Source: an uncultured Atopobiaceae bacterium
Lineage (GTDB): Bacteria; Actinomycetota; Coriobacteriia; Coriobacteriales; Atopobiaceae
Reading direction: 5' to 3'
Length of the DNA stretch: 64,000 nucleotides
NCBI GenBank assembly: GCA_910579165.1
Contig: CAJTTF010000001.1
Coordinates: 1-64,000 of the forward strand
The notes beneath the pieces are model-generated. The model did no database searches. It worked only from the letters and a program-made list of their open reading frames with translations, and was not told the origin of the DNA. Positions 34,711-43,240 of this stretch are shown piece after piece. Position numbers and translations under genes: made by a program. Every line of letters begins with the position of its first letter. Within the stretch, counting starts at the first letter, position 1.

Positions 34711-35472
34711 TTAGACGTCTTTTTGCCGGCGTAGACGTGCCGACATGGCTGAAACCACGATTCGTTTAAGGTCTTCCGGAAGGATGCGAACGCTCTTCTG
34801 GATGAATTGAATTTCTGGTGGACTCAAAGGTGGCAACTCGTTAAAAGGAGTTGTTTCCTTTTGTTCAGGAGGGGCGATACGCGCCCCTTGCCTGTTGCGT
34901 AAAATCCACGCGGCTTCTTCTCTTTCTTTTGCTTGGTTTTGAGTGAGAGGGGCCTCGTTCCAGAAAGGCGCTTCTTCTTGTCGCTTGTGTAAAAGGGGTG
35001 TGGTCCTGTTTCTCTGGAGATTGGAGGGATATTCAGACCTATTAGCCTCCTTCATTCCATAAGAATTCTGGGATTCTGAAAAATTATATGGCGCTCCCTT
35101 GGACGCTTTTTTCTCTATTTTGCCGACTTTTTTTGATAGATGAAACTTAATGGCCTGAACTGGAAGACCTTCGTGTGCCATTTTTGATTGGTAAAGTGCG
35201 CTGTCTGTGGAAAAGTCTTGAATAAGTGCTTGTGAGTCAAGATAAACATGCAGGGTTGGCAATCTCTTTTGAGAAGGAGGGTTTTTTTTAGGCTCCTCTA
35301 AATACAACCCTAGGGTGTGTTTTCTGCCTATATCACCGGCAATTTTATTCCATACAAATCCCACACTTTTCTTCCCCTTGTGTTGTGTCGTGCGAAGGGT
35401 ACCGAGTGCTTCCGTATGGCGCTTAATAAGCACTTTTAGACTGAGTTCTTTATTGTCGCGTAAATAAGCCAT
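34711..35472 (-). CDS. dciA: DciA-like DUF721 protein, likely DnaB helicase loader
   Basis: 253 residues. The N-terminal ~110 residues match the DUF721/DciA pattern (VGFVWNKIAGDIGRKHTLGL, then LHVYLDSQALIQDFSTDSA). The remainder is a polar, Gln/Glu/Arg-rich linker and a short C-terminal amphipathic segment (PPEIQFIQKSVRILPEDLK). DciA loads DnaB in bacteria that lack DnaC/DnaI. The gene position between recF and gyrB is the standard one in Actinobacteria. The start has no strong ribosome site. A DnaC-type loader was not seen in the window, consistent with use of DciA. Confidence 0.85.
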   Translation of the reverse strand: MAYLRDNKELSLKVLIKRHTEALGTLRTTQHKGKKSVGFVWNKIAGDIGRKHTLGLYLEEPKKNPPSQKRLPTLHVYLDSQALIQDFSTDSALYQSKMAHEGLPVQAIKFHLSKKVGKIEKKASKGAPYNFSESQNSYGMKEANRSEYPSNLQRNRTTPLLHKRQEEAPFWNEAPLTQNQAKEREEAAWILRNRQGARIAPPEQKETTPFNELPPLSPPEIQFIQKSVRILPEDLKRIVVSAMSARLRRQKDV

Positions 35473-35560
35473 ATAGTAAGGATAGTGGATTTTTTATGCT
35501 TATGAAGGATGCGCTTTTTATTCAAACGCCGCTTGAATAGTATATGAAACGCGTCTTCTT

Positions 35561-36673
35561 TTAGGGGTAGGGAATAATCTCAGCATTGTTGAGCGTCTCT
35601 TGATCGAAATAACCCTCATGAGTTGTTGAAATAATAGTCTGAATATCTTGCTGTAAAAACTGAGTAATGGTTCCACGGCGGGTTGCATCGAGCTCACTCA
35701 TGACATCATCAAGCAATAAGAGCGGTCTTTTCCCCAAAAACTCCTCGGTATAACGCACTAGAGAGAGCTTCCAAGCAAGCACCAAAGAACGTTGTTGTCC
35801 CTGTGATCCATATATGCGTGCGCTCTGTCCATTTAAACAAAAGAGGATGTCATCTCTGTGAGGCCCTATGCTTGTTGCTCCTGTTTGTTTGTCTTGATCT
35901 CGTTTTTCTTTTAAGCCCTGAAGAAGCTTTTCAGCTATATCATCGAGAGAAGCATGAGGAACAAGGGAGATTCCAGAGGAGATATATTCAAAAGAAACCT
36001 CTTCTTTTGGAGCTATTTCTTGATACATAGAGAAATAAAAAGGTTTGAGATGCTCTAAACATTGCATACGTGCTTTTACAAGCTGGGCGCCAGTTTTAGA
36101 AAGAATCTCGTCGAGAGAATGGATGAGTTCATTATTTCCTGGGCTTTCTTTTAGAAGTTTATTTCGCTGCTCTAATGTGTGTTGATAAGTTTTAAGAATG
36201 CTTTGATATGGTTGAGAGAACTGCACGCAAAATGTGTCGATTTCTTCCCTTCTGATGCGCGCGCCATCTTTTATAAGGCGTAGGTGATCAGGTGTGAAAA
36301 GAATGGTTGGAAGCGTGCCAGAGATTATTGATGGTTGTACTTTTTTACCGTTTTTAATATATGTTTTAGTGAAGTGTGCCTCGTCTGAGGGTTTATCCTC
36401 TTTTTGGAGATGTATTTCAATATCTAAGACCCTTTGATCACCTAAAAGCTTACCTTTTAATAGACCTTGAGAACTATCTTTTTGTAACAGTTGTTCTGCG
36501 GTGGAGTGCCTAGAGGAGTAACCTGTACAAATAAGCTGAATGGCTTCTAGTGTATTCGTTTTGCCGGAGGCATTGGGACCCTGGAGAATCGTAAGTGTTT
36601 CTGAGAATTGAATGTTTTTTGTTTGGAGATTCCTAAAATGCTTACATGAAAGCGAATGAAGAGATAGCGCCAT
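35561..36673 (-). CDS. recF: DNA replication and repair protein RecF
   Basis: 370 residues. Walker A LQGPNASGKTNTLEAIQL, SMC-like signature YGSQGQQRSLVLAWKLSLV and Walker B RPLLLLDDVMSELDATRR. RecF guides RecA to ssDNA gaps through RecO and RecR. AT-rich codons are evident. No good ribosome site; it follows dnaN after 58 nt. Confidence 0.97.
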   Translation of the reverse strand: MALSLHSLSCKHFRNLQTKNIQFSETLTILQGPNASGKTNTLEAIQLICTGYSSRHSTAEQLLQKDSSQGLLKGKLLGDQRVLDIEIHLQKEDKPSDEAHFTKTYIKNGKKVQPSIISGTLPTILFTPDHLRLIKDGARIRREEIDTFCVQFSQPYQSILKTYQHTLEQRNKLLKESPGNNELIHSLDEILSKTGAQLVKARMQCLEHLKPFYFSMYQEIAPKEEVSFEYISSGISLVPHASLDDIAEKLLQGLKEKRDQDKQTGATSIGPHRDDILFCLNGQSARIYGSQGQQRSLVLAWKLSLVRYTEEFLGKRPLLLLDDVMSELDATRRGTITQFLQQDIQTIISTTHEGYFDQETLNNAEIIPYP

Positions 36674-36731
36674 TTTAGATAGTCTCGTATTTCACCCTAA
36701 GAGTTTTAAGTTATATGGAGAAACTTAAAAA

Positions 36732-37841
36732 CTACATTCTAATAGGCATAAGGAGATAGAGATAATTAATCTCGCCAAAAGCCTTAAAGATTGCGGGTTG
36801 CGTTGCGTCTTGTAATTCTAAAGATACTTTGGTTTGATTATCACTGAGGAGTGGACTAATCCCCTCTTGAACATAACGATGATTCAGAGTGAAGGTCATT
36901 GATTCTCCATTACCAGAGATAGGGAGGTTTTCTTGAGCTTTACCAGTTTCTTTATTGGCTGTGGTAAGTGTTAAGAGTTTTTCGTCTAGATCTAGTTTGA
37001 AATGAACAGAGGGATTTTGCGCCATGATAGAACTGACGCGGCGGAGCGCTTCTGAAAGTTCTTCTAATGGGAGAGTGATAGTTGTCTTAGAGGATTGGGG
37101 AAGGAGTTGCTTGTAGTTAGGGAAGGTGCCCTCTATCTTCCGAGAAATAAAGGTTGTATGGGCGAAGGTAAAGATAATGTGGTTCTCAGATGCCGCAAGG
37201 GTTGCTTTTTCGTCTTCTTCGGATAGCGTAAGAGCATCATGGAAAGCTTTACCTGGGACCACTATCGAAAATTCGCCAGCGAGTGAAGATGTCTGTGTGT
37301 TGGTATCACAGATAGCAAGGCGATGTGTATCAACGGCTACAAGACGCAACGTATTGTTATCGGCGGTAAAGAGAATACCGCTCAAAATAGGGCGTGCAAC
37401 ATCGTTTGAGGTAACTTTATAAACCCTTTCTACCATCTGATTAAGTAGCTGTGTTGAAAGCTCAACGGAGCTCTGAATCTCGTACTCTGGAAATGGGGGG
37501 AACTCTTCAATATTCAGTGTGAGGATGGAGAAAGTAGAATTAGAGCAGCTGAGCTGAATGCCCTCGTCTGTTGTTTGAAAGGTAATAGGAGCATCGGGCA
37601 ATGTTTTAATTATGGAAAGAAGAACCCTAAGACTAACGAGAACCGATCCTTCTTCCTGAACATTGCCGGGGATAATATGTTTAACAGCAATATTAAGGTC
37701 TGTGGTTTGAAGCTCAATATCAGCGCCTATGGTGGAAATCTTCACACTGTTTAACACGGGAACGGTAGAAGAAATTCCCGCGCCCTTCCCTACGAGCGAC
37801 AGTGCTTTTGAAAGAGTTGTTTGATTTACAACAAACTTCAT
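36732..37841 (-). CDS. dnaN: DNA polymerase III beta clamp
   Basis: 369 residues, three clamp domains, starting MKFVVNQTTLSKALSLVGKG and ending PIRM-type (YLLMPIRM) as in clamps. AAGGAG precedes the start. It tethers the polymerase to DNA. It follows dnaA with a 249-bp AT-rich spacer that holds variant DnaA boxes. Base composition is clearly AT-richer than genes outside the origin region. Confidence 0.98.
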   Translation of the reverse strand: MKFVVNQTTLSKALSLVGKGAGISSTVPVLNSVKISTIGADIELQTTDLNIAVKHIIPGNVQEEGSVLVSLRVLLSIIKTLPDAPITFQTTDEGIQLSCSNSTFSILTLNIEEFPPFPEYEIQSSVELSTQLLNQMVERVYKVTSNDVARPILSGILFTADNNTLRLVAVDTHRLAICDTNTQTSSLAGEFSIVVPGKAFHDALTLSEEDEKATLAASENHIIFTFAHTTFISRKIEGTFPNYKQLLPQSSKTTITLPLEELSEALRRVSSIMAQNPSVHFKLDLDEKLLTLTTANKETGKAQENLPISGNGESMTFTLNHRYVQEGISPLLSDNQTKVSLELQDATQPAIFKAFGEINYLYLLMPIRM

Positions 37842-37888
37842 TGCTACTCCTTAAATAGTATATATATAGTAGTAATAGTAGTAGAACA

Positions 37889-38060
37889 TGTTGAAATGTT
37901 AAAAAACGGTTAAATGTCCTTATGAAAAGTGTTTTTATTTTTTTCTGCTTTGTTTAAAACACATCCTTTTTTAAACATTATGTCTTCTTAAAATAGCACG
38001 GTTCTTATTAAGAAGAATTTTCAACACTATTTAAACATGCTTTTGACAGGCTTTAAACAA
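37889..38060. promoter_or_regulatory. DnaA-box cluster between dnaA and dnaN
   Basis: One exact TTTTCAACA at 38018-38026, plus close relatives ATTTCAACA (inverted, 37889-37897), TTTTAAACA (inverted 37951-37959 and direct 37969-37977), ATTTAAACA and CTTTAAACA downstream. They share the core TTTMAACA. The spacer is AT-rich. Confidence 0.55.
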
Positions 38061-38090
38061 GTGATTAACATCTATAAATACTTTTGTTAA

Positions 38091-39683
38091 TTATGCTTCG
38101 CTGCTAATTCTTTCACGTAGGCTCTCCAGGCGATCATAAAGAACACGATCATGTTCAGCGGTTTGCTCTACCCAAGCAAGGGAGTGCTTAATAGTTGCAT
38201 GACTTCTTCCACCAAACTGTTTTCCAATTTCAGCAAGGGTATTATCAGTCACTTCTCGGCAAAGCCAAATAGCAATATGGCGCGGTTGTTTTAAGCTGGC
38301 GCTTCGTTTTGAACCAATCAAATCTGCGCGAGAGATGTCATACTGTTTTTGGATAAATCTTTGAACATCCTCAATGCTGATAACCCTTCCCTCTTTTTGC
38401 CAGCGTTCTGATGCGCATTTTGCGATATCAGTCTGAGTGAGTTCTTCACCAGCTTCACGGTATCTCTCAGCCTTAAATAAACATTCCTGCACGAATGAGC
38501 GGATAGAGCGAATGTTTCCGCCAGAAACCTCAGCCATATAATTGAGATCGTCTTCAGATAGATCACCAGGCACACCATCATTTTTAAAGCGCTCGTAAAA
38601 TGTGGTAATAAGAAGGCGCTTAAACTCCAAGCTAGGAGTTTCAATGGAGACAGAGAGCCCAGAGCCAATTCTAGATTCAATTCTTTCTGGCATTCCAAGG
38701 TTTGATGGAGGCTCATCCGCCGCAAGAACGATCTGCTTTCCTTGGCTTACTAAATATTCAAACGTTTCAAAAAAGAAATCCATTGTGTGTTGAGCCTTAC
38801 GGATATTCTGAATATCATCGAGGATCAACACGTCAATATTGTGATAATTACGCTTCAGGTTCTCTCCCACCACATTATCATCACGCCGCTTATTTTCTTT
38901 CATTGCGTTTGTATAATCGGAGATGAAATCAGAGGCAACTCTGTAAAGACACTGTCTATCTGGATCGTTTGTCCCTATATAGTTTTGAATTGCTCGCAGA
39001 AGGTGTGTTTTTCCTAACCCTGAAGATCCATGAATAAATAAAGGGTTGAATTGTTGTGAGACACCATTAGCCACCTGTTTTGCAGCTTGCAGAGCAAATC
39101 GATTCTCATCTGCTTCAACAAATGTATCAAAAGTAAGGAGCGAATCATTCTCCGTTATAGATTCTACAAGCGGGTTTCTGCTTTTATCAACCATTCCGTG
39201 CGGAGAGGATTCATGTAGTGAAGAACCTCCTTTGTTTAATGAAGCAAACTCGGTAAGAGAGATAGAAGTTTTGGTCTTTTCTACTCCCTCACTATCATTT
39301 TGGAATAAGTAAGAAGGCTTACCAAAAAGTTCATTAATAAACCCCCCATTTTCCAAAGTAGGAGGTTCTGGTGGAGCGGTATAAGAATTGAGTTCTTGCG
39401 CCTGTTGAGCAAATTTACTCTCCAAGCCTCGTGCATATGAAACACTAAGTTGAATAGGTTCAAACGCCGCTTGCGATAGAGCCGCCTCAATCCTGGACTT
39501 TTCATCTTCTATTAAATGTTGCGCAAAACCAGAAGGAGCCTCTACAGTAATAACTAAATTATTTAGCTGGAGGGGCTTACAAGCCCTAAGCATGGAGAGA
39601 AGACGGTTGGAAATGTCTTGACCTTGCAATACATCCAAAACGTCGTTCCATAATATTTCAGCTTCTGAATAATTCTTTGGCAT
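38091..39683 (-). CDS. dnaA: Chromosomal replication initiator DnaA with variant signature helix
   Basis: 530 residues from ATG 39683 (AAGGA upstream); an earlier frame start at 39758 is unsupported. Domain I (1-85), a long low-complexity domain II (about 95-180), AAA+ domain III with Walker A GSSGLGKTHL (219-228) and Walker B LILDDIQ, and domain IV. The DnaA signature that reads GGRDHTT in most bacteria reads GGRSHAT at 491-497: Asp to Ser and Thr to Ala at residues that contact bases in E. coli. The preceding basic loop (KRSASLKQPRHIAIWL) keeps the conserved Arg. It initiates replication at oriC, which here surrounds the gene. Confidence 0.97.
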   Translation of the reverse strand: MPKNYSEAEILWNDVLDVLQGQDISNRLLSMLRACKPLQLNNLVITVEAPSGFAQHLIEDEKSRIEAALSQAAFEPIQLSVSYARGLESKFAQQAQELNSYTAPPEPPTLENGGFINELFGKPSYLFQNDSEGVEKTKTSISLTEFASLNKGGSSLHESSPHGMVDKSRNPLVESITENDSLLTFDTFVEADENRFALQAAKQVANGVSQQFNPLFIHGSSGLGKTHLLRAIQNYIGTNDPDRQCLYRVASDFISDYTNAMKENKRRDDNVVGENLKRNYHNIDVLILDDIQNIRKAQHTMDFFFETFEYLVSQGKQIVLAADEPPSNLGMPERIESRIGSGLSVSIETPSLEFKRLLITTFYERFKNDGVPGDLSEDDLNYMAEVSGGNIRSIRSFVQECLFKAERYREAGEELTQTDIAKCASERWQKEGRVISIEDVQRFIQKQYDISRADLIGSKRSASLKQPRHIAIWLCREVTDNTLAEIGKQFGGRSHATIKHSLAWVEQTAEHDRVLYDRLESLRERISSEA

Positions 39684-39817
39684 AAAAGCGTCCTTGCAAA
39701 GTAAAAAAGACCCAATAAAGGGGTTTATGCTTAACAATTGTTTGGTATCGTTTCCCAATCAAGGGGGGTGAAGGTACGTTTTAAGAGGATTTAAACCCGC
39801 AGGGAAAAGATATTGTA

Positions 39818-39905
39818 ACGAGTTAAAAAAAGAAAAAAAGAGAAAAGAACAATTTTTGTTGAAAACTTTCAACAAAATAAAATAAAACAGGCAAAGTTTT
39901 CAACA
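39818..39905. other. AT-rich segment with variant DnaA boxes, candidate unwinding element of oriC
   Basis: Between dnaA and the GHKL gene, a stretch of about 85 percent A/T contains TTTTCAACA at 39897-39905, its inverse at 39857-39865 and CTTTCAACA at 39866-39874. The last two form an imperfect palindrome. A-rich tracts at 39824-39850 could melt easily. A minus-strand TACAAT (39812-39817) could be the dnaA -10. Confidence 0.55.
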
Positions 39906-39913
39906 AAACGGTA

Positions 39914-40849
39914 CTAGATGTTGTGGGTTGCAAACTCTTTCCCCATGGGCGATAAACGATATTTTTGCTGGTGAGCAGGTTTGTTCATTAAACCTAGCCC
40001 CACAAGATATTGAAGAGTCCTTGACCACGTTGAGAGAGAATGGCCAAAAAGTTGAACAAGATCAGTAGGTCCAATCTTTTCCCGAGATAAACAAAGGAAT
40101 AAGGCCATCTTTTCTTTTTCTTCCAATAAAAAAGCAGAAGAAGTGCCCTTCACTTCTTCTCCATAATTCCTTGGTTCTGTCTTTTCATAGGTGAGTTTTT
40201 TGAAAGAAGGGGACGTGAAATTCTCTTTTTCCCTCGCCATTTGAGTTCCTTGATTCTGAGAAGCAGCGCGAGGGAGGCTGCGGTGTTTGGAGGTTTTTTG
40301 ATTGGCGTTGGCTTGGTCTTCTGCTAGGGAAATAGTAATGACACACCCCTGCTCCAGGTTATCTTCAATAACCAGAGAACCACCCCTGTCTTGCATATAT
40401 TGGTGTGCAACAGGTAATCCCGAGCCAACACCGCGTATATATTTCCTCATCTCGTTGGTGGCAGTTGTGGTGCCAAACTCAAGCGCGGCCTCTTTGTGGG
40501 AAATACCAGGTCCTTGATCTGAAAAACGTACTAACTTCCCTTCATACATGATTGAAACAGTGGGGTTTTTAAAGGATGCATGAATAAGATTTTCAACACA
40601 CTCACGGATAACCATAAAAGGGATTGAAGAGCGGAACCCTCGAAGCACTCCAATAACCTCCCGAGTTATAGCGTTCATGTAAGAATCGATAGGCTGAGGA
40701 GCAATTTCAATAACTTGCGGAGTGGCTGCCGGGTCATCATAGACTGCAAGGCGGCAAGGATTAAGAGGCGTTAAAACACCTAATGCTTCACCGCTGCCCG
40801 AAGAGGACTCGGTTATATGAGTGCTTTTTTCTGTTGTGTGTGCGGCCAT
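39914..40849 (-). CDS. GHKL ATPase with C-terminal winged helix, in the origin
   Basis: 311 residues from ATG 40849 (a GTG two codons earlier is possible). GHKL motifs: N box IRECVENLIHASF, G1 FSDQGPGI, and GVGSGLPVAHQYMQD as G2. There is no histidine-kinase dimerisation domain or phosphorylatable His box. A polar linker (about 180-235) leads to a winged-helix-like domain of about 75 residues (LSREKIGPTDLVQLFG...SRTLQYLVGLGLMNK). So the protein could bind ATP and DNA. It sits between dnaA and rpmH, where the origin spacer usually is, with TTTTCAACA clusters on both sides. No characterised family recognised; a role in replication or its regulation is inference from location. Confidence 0.75.
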   Translation of the reverse strand: MAAHTTEKSTHITESSSGSGEALGVLTPLNPCRLAVYDDPAATPQVIEIAPQPIDSYMNAITREVIGVLRGFRSSIPFMVIRECVENLIHASFKNPTVSIMYEGKLVRFSDQGPGISHKEAALEFGTTTATNEMRKYIRGVGSGLPVAHQYMQDRGGSLVIEDNLEQGCVITISLAEDQANANQKTSKHRSLPRAASQNQGTQMAREKENFTSPSFKKLTYEKTEPRNYGEEVKGTSSAFLLEEKEKMALFLCLSREKIGPTDLVQLFGHSLSTWSRTLQYLVGLGLMNKPAHQQKYRLSPMGKEFATHNI

Positions 40850-41004
40850 AGTCACTACCAGAATGTGTATGAATTACTCGCATTTCTACTCTGTAAACAC
40901 CTCTCCCTCAAAAATAAATAGATGCTCCGCGCAAGACCTTCCATGGGTCTAAGGTCCTGTCACAAAGCATTGCGAGGGAGGAATACTCTACTCTATTTTT
41001 AAAC

Positions 41005-41085
41005 TTTTCAACACGAGATGAAAGAAATTTTTCTTATGCCGCTATGAAAGAAAGTTTTCAACAAATGTATAAAACATGTTGAAAA
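41005..41085. promoter_or_regulatory. DnaA-box cluster upstream of the GHKL gene
   Basis: Exact TTTTCAACA at 41005-41013 and 41055-41063, inverted copy at 41077-41085. Flanking DNA is AT-rich. A further exact copy lies inside the GHKL coding region at 40590-40598. Confidence 0.6.
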
Positions 41086-41281
41086 CTAATAGATAAAACT
41101 TTCAGAATCAAAATGAATAACCTGAAAAATTGGGAGGGTATGAAATTTATTGACAAAACAGGTAGTGCCTAGGAATGTTAATGAGATGTGCCGGAGTGTT
41201 TAGAGAATTCATCTTGAGGGCTTTCTATGAGCTTTCTTTCGCGCTCTAAGGGCTTGATCTTTACGGTTTTTGAAAGTTCTT

Positions 41282-41311
41282 TTGGACAAAAATGCTTAAA
41301 ACCACTACAAT
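41282..41311 (+). promoter_or_regulatory. rpmH promoter candidate
   Basis: TTGGAC (41282-41287) and TACAAT (41306-41311) with an 18-bp spacer; a start near 41318 leaves a leader of about 58 nt before rpmH. Confidence 0.5.
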
Positions 41312-41375
41312 TTGTTCCTCGCTTACACCAACCAATCTCAGCACCTAGTTGAGGCGAAAATAGCAGGAGTAATGT

Positions 41376-41510
41376 ATGAAGAGAACGTACCAACCAAACA
41401 AGCGCAAAAGAGCAAAGTGTCACGGATTCCGTGCACGCATGGCTACCAAAGGCGGACGTGCAGTTTTGGCACGTCGTCGCGCTAAGGGGCGCAAGCGTTT
41501 AACCGTTTAG
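41376..41510 (+). CDS. rpmH: 50S ribosomal protein L34
   Basis: 44 residues, MKRTYQPNKRKRAKCHGFRA then LARRRAKGRKRLTV, the standard L34. AGGAG at 41364-41368. Begins the rpmH-rnpA-yidD-yidC-khpB-rsmG run that is conserved next to bacterial origins. Confidence 0.98.
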   Translation: MKRTYQPNKRKRAKCHGFRARMATKGGRAVLARRRAKGRKRLTV

Positions 41511-41511
41511 C

Positions 41512-41832
41512 ATGCAGCTCCTCAAGAGGCGCAAAGAGTTTAATAAAGTATTCAAAGAAGGCGTTCGGCTTAAGCGCCGTCACGTCACTATTTCTCTTTC
41601 CACAAATCTTGCGCCTCCTTCTCGATTCGCTTTTGTAGCAGCAAAAAGATTGGGGAATGCTGTATACAGGAACAGGTGTAAACGTCTTCTTCGCGAGGCC
41701 GTGAGGCATACATCTTTTTCTGGCGAATCCTTTGATGCCATCTTTTTTGCTACGTCAAAAACTATAGAGGCGCACCCAGAAGAAATAAGAGAAGAGATCC
41801 TACAGGCACTCCATGATGAAAAGTACTGTTAA
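41512..41832 (+). CDS. rnpA: Ribonuclease P protein component
   Basis: 106 residues. RRKEFNKVFKEGVR, the RFAFVAAKRLGNAVYRNRCKR RNA-binding motif and the RLLREAVR helix identify it. It assists the RNase P RNA in 5' tRNA maturation. It starts 1 nt after the rpmH stop. Confidence 0.95.
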   Translation: MQLLKRRKEFNKVFKEGVRLKRRHVTISLSTNLAPPSRFAFVAAKRLGNAVYRNRCKRLLREAVRHTSFSGESFDAIFFATSKTIEAHPEEIREEILQALHDEKYC

Positions 41833-42265
41833 TACTACTAAAGAGATCTCTTGTTGCAAAAGATTCAAATCGCGAGAAGACGCGGTTTCCCCAGGACACA
41901 AGAGAGACAATAATTGCGCGGGGAAAACCATCGCTATTCCCGCGAGAATGTGCGATAAGCTCCTCGCCTTTTACCAGCACTGGATTTCTCCCCTTTTTGC
42001 GCCCTGTTGTATTTACAGCCCCACGTGTTCCCAGTATGCCCGCATTGCCTACAGGCGTTTTGGAGTGATGCGCGGAACCTACCTCACAATACGAAGGCTT
42101 CTGAGGTGCCACCCATTGCACAAAGGTGGTTTTGATCCCGTACCAGATGAGTTCTCGCTTTTTAAGCACAGGGGGCATACGGCGCAGAAGACGGAAAAGG
42201 TATCGGCGCGCATGTTTGCCAGAGAAGAAACGGGCGCTTTTCACGTCAGGCGTCATATGGAATGA
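41813..42265 (+). CDS. yidD: Membrane protein insertion efficiency factor YidD
   Basis: 150 residues; the YidD core is FYQHWISPLFAPCCIYSPTCSQYA through LLRCHPLHKGGFDPVPDEF. It starts within rnpA (20-nt overlap, coupling likely) and has a non-conserved first 45 residues plus a 40-residue tail. A later start at 41948 is possible but has a weak ribosome site. It helps YidC insert membrane proteins. Confidence 0.92.
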   Translation: MMKSTVNTTKEISCCKRFKSREDAVSPGHKRDNNCAGKTIAIPARMCDKLLAFYQHWISPLFAPCCIYSPTCSQYARIAYRRFGVMRGTYLTIRRLLRCHPLHKGGFDPVPDEFSLFKHRGHTAQKTEKVSARMFAREETGAFHVRRHME

Positions 42266-42424
42266 TAGGTGCAGGCTATTCTTCTTTTAAGCCAAGCCAC
42301 AAAGCCCAAACTCTGGGACAGGACGAAATGATAAGCCGAGGCTTGGTGCGTTGCGATGCTGAGTTGAGAAAGCACAAAATATAAGAGATTTAAGCAAGAC
42401 AAGTTAAACACAAAGGATTTAACC

Positions 42425-43195
42425 ATGTGGGATGTATTCGTAAATTTTCTAACAGAAGTGTTAAAAGCGCTTGAATCCTTTTGCGGGGATTGGGGTCTCG
42501 CAATCATCATTTTAACCATCATTATTCGTGTTGTCTTAACCCCCCTTACGCTGAAATCCACAAAATCTTCGGCGCAAATGCAGATTCTCCAGCCAAAGCT
42601 CAAAGCCATACAGGAAACCTACAAGGACGATCCTCAACGCCAACAAGAAGAGCTGAAAAAGATCTACGCAGAACATAAATTCAATCCCCTTGGCGGTTGT
42701 CTTCCTCTCCTCTTACAAATGCCTATTTTCTTCGGGCTTTTCTCGGTACTTAAGAACGTTTCAACCCTAGATCCCAACGCTTGCTTTTACGGAATTTTTC
42801 CGCATCTTGGAGACTCCGCAGCCCTTATGTTTCAAACAGGAGGATTTGCAGCAGCCTGGGTTTATATCCTTTTTGACCTTGCGTTTGGTGTCCTTACGTT
42901 TCTTCCTATGTGGCTCAATACGCGCGCTAACCCCGGACAACAGCAATCACAGACGCTCATTATGGGCGTTGTTATGGCTGGCGCGATGATATGGTTTGGG
43001 TGGAGCGTGGCGGCGGGTGTTCTTTTGTACTACAACGCTTCGGCTCTTTGGGGCGTGGTGCAGCAACAGCTCATTACTAAACGTGTTTTGACGCACTATA
43101 AGGAAAAGGAAAACCAACGCATGCTTAATAAACCCATTGAGGTTAACGTTGTGCGCAAGGAAAAGAAGAAGAGACCCACAAAGAAAGCGAAATAG
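42425..43195 (+). CDS. yidC: Membrane protein insertase YidC/Oxa1
   Basis: 256 residues, five membrane segments. The conserved Arg is in IIIRVVLTPLTLKST and the hydrophilic loop in KLKAIQETYKDDPQRQQEELKKIY. NPLGGCLPLLLQMPIFFGLF is a family landmark. No lipobox or signal peptide. The tail is basic (KKEKKKRPTKKAK), suited to binding the ribosome. AAAGGA precedes the ATG. It inserts and folds membrane proteins alone or with SecYEG. Confidence 0.96.
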   Translation: MWDVFVNFLTEVLKALESFCGDWGLAIIILTIIIRVVLTPLTLKSTKSSAQMQILQPKLKAIQETYKDDPQRQQEELKKIYAEHKFNPLGGCLPLLLQMPIFFGLFSVLKNVSTLDPNACFYGIFPHLGDSAALMFQTGGFAAAWVYILFDLAFGVLTFLPMWLNTRANPGQQQSQTLIMGVVMAGAMIWFGWSVAAGVLLYYNASALWGVVQQQLITKRVLTHYKEKENQRMLNKPIEVNVVRKEKKKRPTKKAK

Positions 43196-43240
43196 CAACA
43201 GCCGTACATCGCTATTCAGCAATCCGTTAAGGAGGAACGC

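Larger units (their letters stand above)
40856..41375. other. 520-bp divergent spacer between the GHKL gene and rpmH
   Basis: No gene seen. Contains the variant DnaA-box cluster at 41005-41085, an AT-rich stretch from about 40980 to 41160, a small inverted repeat GACCTT/AAGGTC (40935-40956), and the rpmH promoter candidate. The direction of most genes flips here, as expected at the replication origin. Confidence 0.65.

Noticed and set aside
41178..41423. 81-residue open frame antisense to the rpmH leader and start
   Set aside because: Overlaps the rpmH promoter and coding region, has no ribosome site and no family.
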